Positions 17,928-25,929 of a stretch of DNA of 64,000 bases are shown here, piece after piece. Numbering within the stretch: the first letter of the stretch is position 1; the number at the start of each line of letters is the position of its first letter. Under the pieces are notes generated by a model. That model ran no database searches. It had not been told where the DNA came from and saw only the letters and a list, made by a program, of their open reading frames with translations. The position numbers were made by a program, and so were the translations under genes. The stretch covers positions 2,356,001-2,420,000 of the forward strand of contig NC_013720.1 of the NCBI RefSeq assembly GCF_000025185.1. The letters are read 5' to 3'. Origin of the DNA: Pirellula staleyi DSM 6068 (GTDB taxonomy: Bacteria > Planctomycetota > Planctomycetia > Pirellulales > Pirellulaceae).

Positions 17928-17988
17928 GTAGGTCAGGTCCCCTCTCAGGGACCTGACGGGAGTTGATCTAGCCATTCTTTCGCCGGGT
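17928..17988. repeat. GTAGGTCAGGTCCC hairpin element, copy 1
   Basis: GTCAGGTCCC and GGGACCTGAC form a stem, followed by a conserved tail GGAGTTGATCTAGCCATTCT. The 61 nt differ from 19236-19296 at only three positions. Confidence 0.85.
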
Positions 17989-18023
17989 TCATCTCCCCGC
18001 CATTGAGTCAACATAAACTAGCC

Positions 18024-18085
18024 GGGTGCCATGCTCCAGAACTGGGTGCCATGCTCCTGTCGCGCCAGCAGCAGGAGCATGCTGA
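18024..18085. repeat. GGTGCCATGCT palindrome family: partial plus full copy
   Basis: A left-arm fragment (18024-18039) is followed by a full copy at 18044-18085 with arms CATGCTCCTG/CAGGAGCATG. Confidence 0.8.
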
Positions 18086-18130
18086 AGCCCGCGTGTCAGC
18101 AGGCCCATCTCGTAGGTCAGGTACTCCGTA

Positions 18131-18253
18131 CCTGACAGCGCACCAACCCGCCATCCACTCACCCCACCTGGCGTCTCTTCGCGCATTTCATTGACTCCCG
18201 GCCCGCAATCTGCAGAAAAATCTCAGGCTTGGAAATTGCGGAGTTCGGTCTAC
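18131..18253. repeat. Upstream module, copy 1
   Basis: Starts CCTGACAGCGCACC, contains GCCATCCAC, TTTCATTGACTCCC and CTGCAGAA, and ends GGAGTTCGGTCTA, shortly before the small membrane gene at 18319. A diverged copy at 18551-18670 keeps the same order of these words. Confidence 0.65.
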
Positions 18254-18318
18254 GATTCGTTCGGCGGCTGACTAGCACCGGTGAACATTGGCGGGAAAAT
18301 CCCGTGGGAGGTAGGGCG

Positions 18319-18543
18319 ATGCGTACCCTGAGTTTCATCCTGCTCGCTCTGGGAGCGATCAGCATGTTGATCTCCTTGCCCCTCTTGGGGTTTGCTGTTC
18401 TCGGGTTTCTTGGCGTTCTGGCCGACGTGGGCGTTTCCGAGAATCGCGAAATGGGGATGCAGCTAGTCTTGATGGGACTTCCACCCCTGATCGGCGGTGT
18501 GGTCTTCTGCGCGATTGGCCTACTCGTCCTGAAGTTCAGGTAA
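18319..18543 (+). CDS. Small two-helix membrane protein
   Basis: 74 residues from ATG 18319, which has GGGAGG seven bases upstream. Two hydrophobic segments (FILLALGAISMLISLPLLGF and LPPLIGGVVFCAIGLLVLKF) flank a short acidic loop, DVGVSENREMG. No family is recognised. It sits between repeats, and its upstream region is a diverged copy of the one preceding the next gene. The longer frame to 18229 includes repeat-module sequence and is rejected. Confidence 0.6.
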   Translation: MRTLSFILLALGAISMLISLPLLGFAVLGFLGVLADVGVSENREMGMQLVLMGLPPLIGGVVFCAIGLLVLKFR

Positions 18544-18550
18544 GTGCATA

Positions 18551-18670
18551 CCTGACAACACACTAGGCCGCCATCCACGTAGCAAGTCTGTGTCTCGCTG
18601 GTATTTCGTTGACTCCCCACCCTCGAACTGCAGAATAGTTTGTGTGTGGAGTTGGTGGAGTTCTGTCTAT
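18551..18670. repeat. Upstream module, copy 2
   Basis: Diverged copy of 18131-18253: CCTGACAACACAC, GCCATCCAC, ATTTCGTTGACTCCCC, CTGCAGAATAG and GGAGTTCTGTCTA occur in the same order. It precedes the gene at 18730. Confidence 0.65.
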
Positions 18671-18729
18671 TGGTTCTGTCTCTAAATCGAACCTACGTGA
18701 AACGGATCGTGTTTCGAAAATTCATCGCC

Positions 18730-19239
18730 ATGATTCGACAGCTTCTCGGTCAGCCCCAGACCGAATCAGCAGGCCGATGGGACATCGGCACTGCACACTT
18801 GCAATACGACTCCATCGAGGACTGGATGACTGGCGAAAACGTTCCGCTGGAGTTCATCAAGGAACCCGATCCGATACTTCGTGACAAATACATTCGGCAA
18901 TATGGAGAGCTTCGGCGTCACTTGTACGCAAAACACGTTGGTACGCTGTCACCTGACGTTCAGCAGGCAATCCATCAAGGGTGCCATCCGTCACAAAGCC
19001 ATCGATTCGCCGATGATGCTCAACCATACTGCGAGCTATTGCAGCGTCATTTGGCAACACTTGGCGTGGATATGTCGAACGTACAGTTGGGCTGGTACCA
19101 CATGGATAGGATCGTGCTCACAGTCGAAACGCCCAAGCAGTTTGATGTCGCAAGCTCCCGAGGGCTTCCATGGCTCTTTCAGGGCTTCGAGGTAAAATAC
19201 ATCTCCACTGCAGGCAAAGACGTTGCAGAAGACTTGTAG
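18730..19239 (+). CDS. Hypothetical protein whose stop codon lies in a repeat
   Basis: 169 residues from ATG 18730 (frame open from 18640). Charged and soluble, with segments such as WDIGTAHLQYDSIEDWMTGE and LGWYHMDRIVLTVETPKQF; no known family is recognised and no signal peptide is visible. The TAG stop at 19237-19239 lies inside a 61-nt repeat. A related 3' end without that repeat is found about 190 nt downstream, ending in a different C-terminus. The annotated C-terminus (KDVAEDL) may therefore be a product of repeat insertion. Confidence 0.6.
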   Translation: MIRQLLGQPQTESAGRWDIGTAHLQYDSIEDWMTGENVPLEFIKEPDPILRDKYIRQYGELRRHLYAKHVGTLSPDVQQAIHQGCHPSQSHRFADDAQPYCELLQRHLATLGVDMSNVQLGWYHMDRIVLTVETPKQFDVASSRGLPWLFQGFEVKYISTAGKDVAEDL

Positions 19240-19296
19240 GTCAGGTCCCCTCTCAGGGACCTGACAGGAGTTGATCTAGCCATTCTCTCACCGGGT
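19236..19296. repeat. GTAGGTCAGGTCCC hairpin element, copy 2
   Basis: Same 61-nt element as 17928-17988 with three substitutions. Its first TAG is the stop codon of the preceding gene. Confidence 0.85.
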
Positions 19297-19347
19297 GCCT
19301 GTGCTCGAAGCAGCTCAACCCAGTTTTGGCCAAACCTCGCATTATCT

Positions 19348-19370
19348 TGTCCGGTGGAACCGGACCTACC
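19348..19370. repeat. CCGGTGGAACCGG palindrome
   Basis: GTCCGGTGGAACCGGAC is a perfect short palindrome followed by CTACC. It resembles the GGCCGGTNNAACCGGCC elements at 36712-36948 and abuts the 3'-end remnant at 19373. Confidence 0.6.
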
Positions 19371-19372
19371 TT

Positions 19373-19466
19373 CTTCGAGATAAAATACAGCTCCACAGAA
19401 GGCAAAGACGTGGCAGAAGCATGCGGTGAACCAGAACTGCCTGTGATCCGAGATTCGAAGTCCTAG
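19373..19466 (+). pseudogene. Remnant of a paralogous 3' gene end
   Basis: The 47 nt at 19373-19419 match 19185-19231, the end of the preceding gene, with about five differences. In the same frame they read FEIKYSSTEGKDVAEACG and continue to a TAG at 19464. No start or upstream homology is seen; the homology begins right after a palindrome. It is either a leftover of a duplicated gene or the displaced original end. Confidence 0.6.
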
Positions 19467-19540
19467 TTTGGGGCGGCCATTCCATTTTCTGCCGTCGTTA
19501 TGCATTCAGTAATCATCGAGCCTAAGGGAGTACATCCGGT

Positions 19541-19783
19541 ATGAATGGCAAGCAGCCGAATAATCCCTTGCACGGAGTCACGCTTGAGAGTGTCGTCGTG
19601 AGGCTTGTTGATCACTATGGCTGGGAAAATCTTGGCCTTCATATCAATATTAATTGCTTCAAGAATGATCCCTCGGTGAAATCTAGCCTGAAGTTTTTGC
19701 GACGAACACCTTGGGCCCGAGCGCAGGTCGAGAATTTGTACGTCGCTACCTTTCCGCTTCGTGGAAAGTCGGAAAATGCATAG
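19541..19783 (+). CDS. VF530 family (DUF2132) small protein
   Basis: 80 residues from ATG 19541, with AAGGGAG upstream. The sequence contains [20 protein letters not shown], then a central [20 protein letters not shown] and a final [10 protein letters not shown], the full signature of the VF530/DUF2132 family of small helical DNA-binding-like proteins found widely in proteobacteria. Length is normal and no residue of the signature is missing. The family's cellular role is not established. It sits in the repeat-rich accessory stretch, so it may be laterally acquired, but its composition is not clearly different. Confidence 0.88.
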   Translation: MNGKQPNNPLHGVTLESVVVRLVDHYGWENLGLHININCFKNDPSVKSSLKFLRRTPWARAQVENLYVATFPLRGKSENA

Positions 19784-19882
19784 CTAGAGGTTCACTTGGA
19801 CCATCTTGTAGTAGTCCGTCTACCGATCCATGTCATAATCCTCGGAGTGTTTGTGCACGCCGCAGCTCAAGGGCTTATAGAA

Positions 19883-19916
19883 ATTCACACTGCTGGACAA
19901 GCCAGCAGTGCCACCC
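19883..19916. repeat. CACTGCTGGACAAGCCAGCAGTG palindrome (inverted copy)
   Basis: Exact 34-nt reverse complement of 16571-16604, including flanks outside the stem (ATTCA and CCACCC). Confidence 0.9.
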
Positions 19917-19986
19917 GGCCGTTTGATGATGGCGGCTGAGCTTTGTCGTTCGGCGATGCAGATCGTTACCCCTCCCAGGGTGCCCC

Positions 19987-20208
19987 ATGAAGGCGATTGA
20001 GATTTGGCGGAACGGTGAGAAGTTGGCAGCCGCAGGGTTGGTCGATGGTATGGTCACCGTCACGCTTACGATCAGAAATCCAAGCGACCCCATTTGGTTG
20101 GACGCGCGAGGACGCGATGCGTCGACAGGTGGGCATGCCGAATGGCTCCACGAATCTGCTCAGATTGGAGACGAATTCGTCCTTCGCTTGGTTGAAGTTG
20201 AACCGTAA
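19987..20208 (+). CDS. Small hypothetical protein
   Basis: 73 residues from ATG 19987, with CAGGGTG upstream. It reads like a small beta-rich domain: KAIEIWRNGEKLAAAGL, then VTVTLTIRNPSDPIWLDARG and an ending GDEFVLRLVEVEP. I have an impression of a family of similar short proteins beginning with an IEIWRNGEKL-type strand, but cannot name it. No signal peptide or membrane segment. It is followed by a palindromic repeat at 20271. Confidence 0.55.
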   Translation: MKAIEIWRNGEKLAAAGLVDGMVTVTLTIRNPSDPIWLDARGRDASTGGHAEWLHESAQIGDEFVLRLVEVEP

Positions 20209-20270
20209 TACTTCGTCGAGCAAGTCGTTAGACGCAGAGATAAAACGTTTGCTAAGCGATGCCGCCCGGT

Positions 20271-20325
20271 TCGCATGCTTGTCCTCCTGCGTGCGAAGCA
20301 CTTCGTCGGGCAAGCATGGCACCCA
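20271..20325. repeat. Variant GGTGCCATGCT palindrome (inverted)
   Basis: TCGCATGCTTGTCCTCC then CACTTCGTCGGGCAAGCATG and GCACCCAGG. It closely matches the variant at 16379-16435. Confidence 0.8.
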
Positions 20326-20404
20326 GGTAAAGGACTTCGTCGGGCTAGGATGGGAGCCAGGGAAGTGGGGATGAAGGTTGAGGGGAGAGCAGTGAGGTGG
20401 GATC

Positions 20405-21949
20405 TTAGAGGCCGAGGAGGGGGACGGGGACGAGGAAGGCGTGCTGTTCGAGCAAACTCGCGGCGCCGTGCCAGCTGGTGAACTGCGTGATGAAGACGAT
20501 CAGCACGTACCACAGCACGATCGGAATCGCGGCCAGGCGGGCCATCCAGCGGACGAGGAAAAAGCGGGGCTGTTCTCGTTTTTCGGCCCGTCCGACTGCC
20601 CATCCGGTGAGGAGTCGCGCGGGGTAGATGAAGACCACAAACACCAGGCTCGGTAGCCAGGTGAGCTCGCGCGGGGTGTATTCGATCGTCAGCAAGTAGA
20701 GCGGAATGGCAAACAGGAGCGTGATGGCCAGCGAGAGCCAAAACGCAATGGGTGCGCGGCGAAACTGCTGCCGGACGAGCCGCAGATCAAACACGGTCCA
20801 GAAGCGATTGGTCGCGGCCAGGTTGGTTTGCAGGAACGGCAGGTAGAGGACCACGGTGGCCATCAGCAGCGCGCCGAGCCATCCGAGCAGAAAACCGGCG
20901 ACGCTCGGAAGCGTGGTGCCGGCCATCATCAGCAGGCCGGGTATTGCCAGCCACGCCAGTGCGCCGAGAAAGCCTTTGAGTCCCAGCATGAAGTAGTGTG
21001 GCAATTCGAGCGCGCGGACAAAATCCCACACGCTGTCACGGGCTTCTGCATAAACCTTGCCGCGCCACAGTCCGCTCCACAAAATCGCTGGCGGAAACCA
21101 CTCCGAGAGGGGCCGGGGGACATACAGGTCGGCGGCGAGATGGGGGGAGAGGTACTCGACAGCGGGGCGGACCAGCGGGCCGACAATGCCCCCAAACATC
21201 AGCCGCATGCCGAGCTGAAACGGCGCGAGGAGTGGCCAGAAGAAGTGTCGCAGCCGACCGCCGCTGTACCACGCCAGCACGATGTGCCCGACCATCAGCA
21301 CGGTGGCGACGAGCAGGCCCAAACGCCACGCGCGGGTGGCGGGGCCATCGGGATCGATCAGCGCGGCGGAATAGGCCAGGTCTGACAAAAATCGCAGCGG
21401 CAGCAGCATCAGCCACGTCCCGGCCACCACACTGCCGATGCGGGCAAACAGATGGGTGTCGATGAAGCCATCGCGGAGCTTACCAGTCCGGGCGACCCGT
21501 CCACTCGCTTCCAGCAGGTAGCCGAGGCTGACAAACTGCACGACCGGAATGGCTGATGCAAACGCGAGGAAGACCACCACGCTCGCCACGCCGAAGAGGG
21601 ATTCGAGCCCAAAACAGAGGCCGTACCAGATCTTCATTGGCCAGCTTTTCGGCCAGATCAGCTGAATCGGCCCGACCGCCTCGGCGACAATCGCCCCAGG
21701 CAGTTTTTCGGGAGGGCTCTTTTCGCTAACGAGTGCCGATTCGACCGCGATTGGCTCGACAATCTCTTCGGGGGTAACTTCATCGGGGCCCGAGCTTTTG
21801 TCGGTGGCCGACTCGTCGTCCAGGAGATCGATGGCCAGGAAGGGGAGCTGTTTGGGGGGAGTCGCTGGCGGGCCGACGAGTTCGGCTTCCAGCGCGCGGT
21901 CGAGCACCTGCTCGATAGCATCGTCGGTGGAACGTCGCGAACCGCTCAT
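20405..21949 (-). CDS. Polytopic membrane protein of unknown function
   Basis: 514 residues from ATG 21949, preceded by GAGAGG. The first 110 residues are acidic and soluble (SGSRRSTDDAIEQVLDRALE onward). About eight hydrophobic segments follow, including FGVASVVVFLAFASAIPVVQ, VAGTWLMLLPLRFL, LGLLVATVLMVGHIVLAWY, LAWLAIPGLLMMAGTTLPSV and IPIVLWYVLIVFITQF. LGYLLEASGR after the first helix resembles DUF4013-like planctomycete membrane proteins, but I cannot assign a transport or enzymatic role. The frame extends to 22297, but the added residues are unlike protein. It is divergent from the DUF1549 gene. Confidence 0.8.
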   Translation of the reverse strand: MSGSRRSTDDAIEQVLDRALEAELVGPPATPPKQLPFLAIDLLDDESATDKSSGPDEVTPEEIVEPIAVESALVSEKSPPEKLPGAIVAEAVGPIQLIWPKSWPMKIWYGLCFGLESLFGVASVVVFLAFASAIPVVQFVSLGYLLEASGRVARTGKLRDGFIDTHLFARIGSVVAGTWLMLLPLRFLSDLAYSAALIDPDGPATRAWRLGLLVATVLMVGHIVLAWYSGGRLRHFFWPLLAPFQLGMRLMFGGIVGPLVRPAVEYLSPHLAADLYVPRPLSEWFPPAILWSGLWRGKVYAEARDSVWDFVRALELPHYFMLGLKGFLGALAWLAIPGLLMMAGTTLPSVAGFLLGWLGALLMATVVLYLPFLQTNLAATNRFWTVFDLRLVRQQFRRAPIAFWLSLAITLLFAIPLYLLTIEYTPRELTWLPSLVFVVFIYPARLLTGWAVGRAEKREQPRFFLVRWMARLAAIPIVLWYVLIVFITQFTSWHGAASLLEQHAFLVPVPLLGL

Positions 21950-22280
21950 CTCGGCCTCTCTTCCAGTTTCCGCCTCGCATCCCCCACGATAGCAGCCCTT
22001 GGAGCTGCACCCAAGCAAATGGGGCTCCGCCAAGTCGTCACGAACCAATACCTGGCGCAATCGCAGCAAGTTCCAAGGTTTTTGTCCAAAGTTTTTGGCA
22101 ATCTGGAGCTGCTGGGCGGGCCTTGCGGAGGGAGAAAGCGGGTGGCTCGATGAAGATTCTCGCTTTGGAAACTTCCGCGTCACTTGGTGGGTAATGTATT
22201 CGTCGCGAGCGAGGCAATTGTCGTAAGATACACGGCGGTCAGCGGTTCCATCGTCAAGCCACACGGGTGAGGTCCCTCCC
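21950..22280. other. Divergent intergenic region
   Basis: About 330 nt between the minus-strand membrane protein and the DUF1549 gene. It should hold both promoters. No repeat or hairpin stands out. Confidence 0.4.
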
Positions 22281-24047
22281 ATGCTTTGGGCACGCAACCT
22301 ACTGTTTGTCGCACTTTGCTTGCTGGGCGTTGCGCTGGTGGGGCGCGAGATTCTCCGTCAGGATCGGATCAGCACGCCGCAGTCGTTTGCCCCCAGCCGA
22401 TTTCAGGTCCGGAGCGTCAGTTCCTCGCAGCCAACAGCAGCCGCTGCCAAGCCGGGAGCCGATTCCTCCGCCGACCCTGCTTCCGCTGCACGCTCGGGGC
22501 GATTTTTCAGCTCGCGCGAGCCTCAAGACTGGGGTGTCGTGCTCGAGCGATTCAATCAAGAGTTCGAGGAGCACTGGAAAAAACAGGGGCTCCAAAAGAC
22601 ACCGACCGCCGACAGTTTCACAATTGCCCGCCGACTCTCGCTGGGGCTAACTGGCACGATTCCATCGCTCGAAGAAGTCCGGGCGCTCGAGCAGGTGGAT
22701 GAGCAGCAGCGGGTGGAATGGTATGTCTCGCGGCTGCTCGAAGATCGCCGCTTTGCCGACTACTGGGCCGAGCGTTTGGCGCGGGTTTATGTCGGCAACG
22801 ATATGGGGCCCTTTTTGGTCTTTCGTCGCCGTCTGTTTGTCACCTGGCTCTCGGAGCATCTAGCCGAGAATAAACCTTATGATGATCTTGTAAGACAATT
22901 GGTTTCTGATAATGGTCTTTGGAATGGTTCGCCCGCAGTTAATTTTGTAACTGCGACGTCGGATCCCAATCGCGATAATCAGCCGGATGAAATTAAACTG
23001 GCTGGTAAAACCGCACGTGCCTTTTTAGGGATGCGGATCGATTGTTTGCAATGTCACGACGATAAGCTTGGGACCATTAATCTCGGCGAACGCCATAATC
23101 CGCATGGTGGTGCTCAGGCCAATTTTCATGAGCTGGCGGCGTTCTTTGGGGAAGCACGCGTTGGTCTCACGGGAGTGCAGAACGACAACAAGCTGAAGTA
23201 TGAGTACAAGTATCTCGACGCCGAGAAGGAAGAACTGATCCCGGCCAAAGTTCCTTTTGCCCAGCATTTGGTCGATGGGCACGGAACTCGCCGCGAGCAG
23301 CTGGCGCGCTGGATCACGCACCCTGAGAACAAAGCGTTTGCCCGGGCGACGGTCAACCGGGTTTGGGCCTTGATGTTTGGCCGGGCGCTGATGGAACCGA
23401 TCGACGACCTGCCCCTCTATGGCAAATATCCTCCGGCGATGGAGCTGCTGGCCGACGACTTTATTGCCCACGGCTATGACCTGCAGCGGATGATTCGGCT
23501 GATCGCTGCGAGCGAGCCGTTTCAGCGCGACAGCCGCGCCGATTTCGAGATTACCGAGAAGCACGACGAGCAGTGGGCTTCGTTCCCGCTCAGCCGACTT
23601 CGCCCCGAACAAGTGGCTGGCTCGCTGGTGCAGTCTGCTTCGGCTTCCACCATCAACGCCGATTCGCATGTGATCGCGCAGCTGGTGAAGTTTTTTCAGA
23701 CGCGCGAGTTTGTCGAGCGTTATGGGGATATGGGGCAAGATGAGTTCACCGATCGGGGTGGGACCATCACTCAGCGGCTCTTGATGATGAACGGCGAGCT
23801 GGTGAAAGAGCGGACGGGCGAGAACATTGTGATGAACGCCGCCACGCGCATGGCGGTGCTTGGTCACAGCGACGAAGCGGCGGTGGAAGCCGCTTATCTG
23901 GCCCTCTTCACGCGCTATCCCGATGGGGACGAGCGGTCGCATTTCGCGGCAAAATTGCAGGGCAAACGAAATCAAGCACGGATCGCGGCGATGGAAGATA
24001 TCTACTGGATTCTGGTCAACAGCACCGAGTTCAGTTGGAACCATTAA
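22281..24047 (+). CDS. DUF1549/DUF1553 domain protein (planctomycete surface/secreted)
   Basis: 588 residues, ATG 22281 with GTGAGG seven bases upstream. The N-terminus has a signal anchor (LLFVALCLLGVALVG). DUF1549 occupies about 100-300: ARRLSLGLTGTIPSLEEV, FADYWAERLARVYVG and a single haem-like CLQCHDD motif. DUF1553 follows (about 340-585), with TRREQLARWITHPENKAFAR and RLLMMNGELV. These proteins are strongly expanded in planctomycetes and almost always precede a DUF1501 gene, as here; the role is unproven, perhaps polysaccharide processing. The segment 22861-23115 is visibly A+T-richer than the rest. Confidence 0.92.
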   Translation: MLWARNLLFVALCLLGVALVGREILRQDRISTPQSFAPSRFQVRSVSSSQPTAAAAKPGADSSADPASAARSGRFFSSREPQDWGVVLERFNQEFEEHWKKQGLQKTPTADSFTIARRLSLGLTGTIPSLEEVRALEQVDEQQRVEWYVSRLLEDRRFADYWAERLARVYVGNDMGPFLVFRRRLFVTWLSEHLAENKPYDDLVRQLVSDNGLWNGSPAVNFVTATSDPNRDNQPDEIKLAGKTARAFLGMRIDCLQCHDDKLGTINLGERHNPHGGAQANFHELAAFFGEARVGLTGVQNDNKLKYEYKYLDAEKEELIPAKVPFAQHLVDGHGTRREQLARWITHPENKAFARATVNRVWALMFGRALMEPIDDLPLYGKYPPAMELLADDFIAHGYDLQRMIRLIAASEPFQRDSRADFEITEKHDEQWASFPLSRLRPEQVAGSLVQSASASTINADSHVIAQLVKFFQTREFVERYGDMGQDEFTDRGGTITQRLLMMNGELVKERTGENIVMNAATRMAVLGHSDEAAVEAAYLALFTRYPDGDERSHFAAKLQGKRNQARIAAMEDIYWILVNSTEFSWNH

Positions 24048-24092
24048 GCCGAGTTGTTTTTCGCGTTTCACCATTTTCCTAGTTGGTGGCTT

Positions 24093-25409
24093 ATGTGCAC
24101 TCCTCACGACGTCGCTTGTGGTTCCAGTGATCATCTTTCGCGGCGTTCGCTCCTGAAGGTCGCCGGATTGGGTGGGCTCACCTGGCTGACACCACTTGCC
24201 GAGCGACTGGCCCTAGCGCATGCCGCTGGCGATCCGAAAGCACCTGCCCAAAGTGTGATTGTTCTGTGGATGCAAGGGGGACCGAGTCAGTTCGAAACCT
24301 TCGACCCACATCCCGGTACGAAGATTGGCGGCAGCACCAAAGCGATTAAGACAGCGGCGAAAGGAATCGAGATTGCCGATGGTCTTGAGCAACTGGCCGA
24401 TCAGATGCAGCACGTTTCGCTCGTGCGCTCGATTGTGAGTAAAGAAGGGGATCACGAGCGAGCCACTTACACGGTGAAAACGGGTTGGCGTCCCGATCCG
24501 ACGGTGGTGCATCCTTCGCTCGGCGCGGTTGTTTGTCATCAGCTTTCGGACAAGGTTGAAATCCCGCGGCACATCAGCATCCTCCCCAACACGTTCAGTG
24601 CGCGTGGTGGCTATCTGGGGGATCAGTTCGACGCGTTCCGCTGTCCCGATCCCATCAACACCATCCCCGATGTGATTCCTCGCGTGGAGAACGATCGCTA
24701 TCTCGCGCGGATGAGCGATTTGCAATCGGTGGTGGAAGGGAAGTTTGCTCGCGGCCGGCTGAAAGATCTCGATCAAAAGCGGACACTTCATGCCACGGCA
24801 ATTGAGGGGGCCCGGAAAATGATGACCTCCGAGCAGCTCAAGGCATTTAATGTGAAAGATGCCCCTCAAGCCTTACAAGAGGAGTTTGGAGATACTCCGT
24901 TTGGCCGAAGTTGTTTGGCTGCCTTACAGCTGGTGGAAGTTGGGGTCCGTTGTATTGAGATCACGCTCGACGGCTGGGATACGCATGCCAATAATTATAA
25001 CTTTTGCATGAACAACAAAAAGATATTAGATCCTGCTTTCGCCTCGCTCCTGAAACATTTAGGAGAGCGCAAGCTGCTGGATAAAACACTTGTGTTATGT
25101 GGCGGCGAGTTTGGGCGGACACCGCAGATTAATCCGGCGGAAGGACGCGATCATTGGCCGCATGGATTTAGCCTGGCGATTGCCGGGGGTGGAATTGCCG
25201 GTGGACGTGTGATCGGAGAGACCGCCCCGGAGCCCAAACTCGACGAAAAAGATCGTTTGAAGGATGTCGCCCGGCCGGTGGAGGTGGAAGATATCCACGC
25301 CACGGTTCTGTCGGCTTTGGGAATTGATTATGCCCAGGAACTCGAGACCCCCATCGGCCGCCCCATGGCACTCTCGAAGGGGAAAGTGATCCAGGAACTG
25401 ATTGCCTAG
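24093..25409 (+). CDS. DUF1501 domain protein, Tat-exported
   Basis: 438 residues from ATG 24093 (frame open from a TTG at 24054). SRRSLLKVAGLGGLTWL is a twin-arginine-type signal. The body has the DUF1501 marks: IVLWMQGGPSQFETFDPHPG, LVRSIVSKEGDHERATY, LDGWDTHANNYN and LCGGEFGRTPQIN. The fold is related to the alkaline phosphatase/sulfatase superfamily. It lies 45 nt after the DUF1549/DUF1553 gene, its usual partner, so both probably act at the cell envelope. An A+T-rich patch at about 24840-25130 parallels the one in the partner gene. Confidence 0.92.
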   Translation: MCTPHDVACGSSDHLSRRSLLKVAGLGGLTWLTPLAERLALAHAAGDPKAPAQSVIVLWMQGGPSQFETFDPHPGTKIGGSTKAIKTAAKGIEIADGLEQLADQMQHVSLVRSIVSKEGDHERATYTVKTGWRPDPTVVHPSLGAVVCHQLSDKVEIPRHISILPNTFSARGGYLGDQFDAFRCPDPINTIPDVIPRVENDRYLARMSDLQSVVEGKFARGRLKDLDQKRTLHATAIEGARKMMTSEQLKAFNVKDAPQALQEEFGDTPFGRSCLAALQLVEVGVRCIEITLDGWDTHANNYNFCMNNKKILDPAFASLLKHLGERKLLDKTLVLCGGEFGRTPQINPAEGRDHWPHGFSLAIAGGGIAGGRVIGETAPEPKLDEKDRLKDVARPVEVEDIHATVLSALGIDYAQELETPIGRPMALSKGKVIQELIA

Positions 25410-25438
25410 CTCGCCCGGTGAAGGGTTGGATCTTCTCT

Positions 25439-25490
25439 GGGTGCCATGCTTGTCCGGTGAAGTGCGCAGCACGGAGCCAGGACAAGCATG
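25439..25490. repeat. GGTGCCATGCTTGTCC palindrome variant
   Basis: GGGTGCCATGCTTGTCC pairs with GGACAAGCATG across a GTGCGCAGCACGGAG-like spacer. Stem ATGCTTGTCC/GGACAAGCAT. Confidence 0.8.
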
Positions 25491-25514
25491 AGAATGGCGA
25501 GCGTTTGCTGCACT

Positions 25515-25554
25515 TCGCATGCTCCTCCTGCTGCGCGAGAGGAGCATGGCACCC
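25515..25554. repeat. GGTGCCATGCTCCT palindrome, inverted identical copy
   Basis: All 40 nt are the reverse complement of 16300-16339, about 9.2 kb away. Confidence 0.9.
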
Positions 25555-25929
25555 GGGCTTCAAGGTTGGCATGGCACCCCGACTTCACACTGGCCAGAGG
25601 CCAGTGGCACCCAATGAAATCGTGGCACGCGGCATCACACCGGGAGGACAGTGGCACCTGGAGCACTCTATTCGGGGCCGAGCACCCCGGAAAAACCTTG
25701 CTTGGGCCCGAGCTGGAAGCGCTGGGGCCTACTCTCGCGGCTATCTGCAGGCTCGGGTACGATAAGGGGTCTGTCAGCAAGGCGTGGTGCTGGTCGGGAA
25801 ACCATCGATTCAGGTGGTTTTCGAGCCCGGTTGTCGCACGACCCAGCAGCAGGCCTCTCTCCCGAGTATTCGCCGCTGCCAGGAACTTGCCCGAAGCATG
25901 TGACTTGAAATTCTCTCGCAAGGTGAACG

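Larger units (their letters stand above)
17875..18318. other. Noncoding region with repeats downstream of lpxA
   Basis: Contains a short purine-rich AGAGATTAGAGATTAGAGGCTAG tract, the GTAGGTCAGGT element (17928-17988), a GGTGCCATGCT palindrome (18024-18085), a GTCAGGTAC/GTACCTGAC hairpin near 18116-18136 and the first copy of a duplicated upstream module (18131-18253). No gene is supported. Confidence 0.6.
25410..25929. other. Noncoding region with two palindromes
   Basis: About 520 nt with two GGTGCCATGCT-family elements (25439-25490 and 25515-25554), followed by repeated GTGGCACC/GGCACCC words at about 25570-25660 and then ordinary sequence leading into the next gene. No gene is supported. 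Confidence 0.55.
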
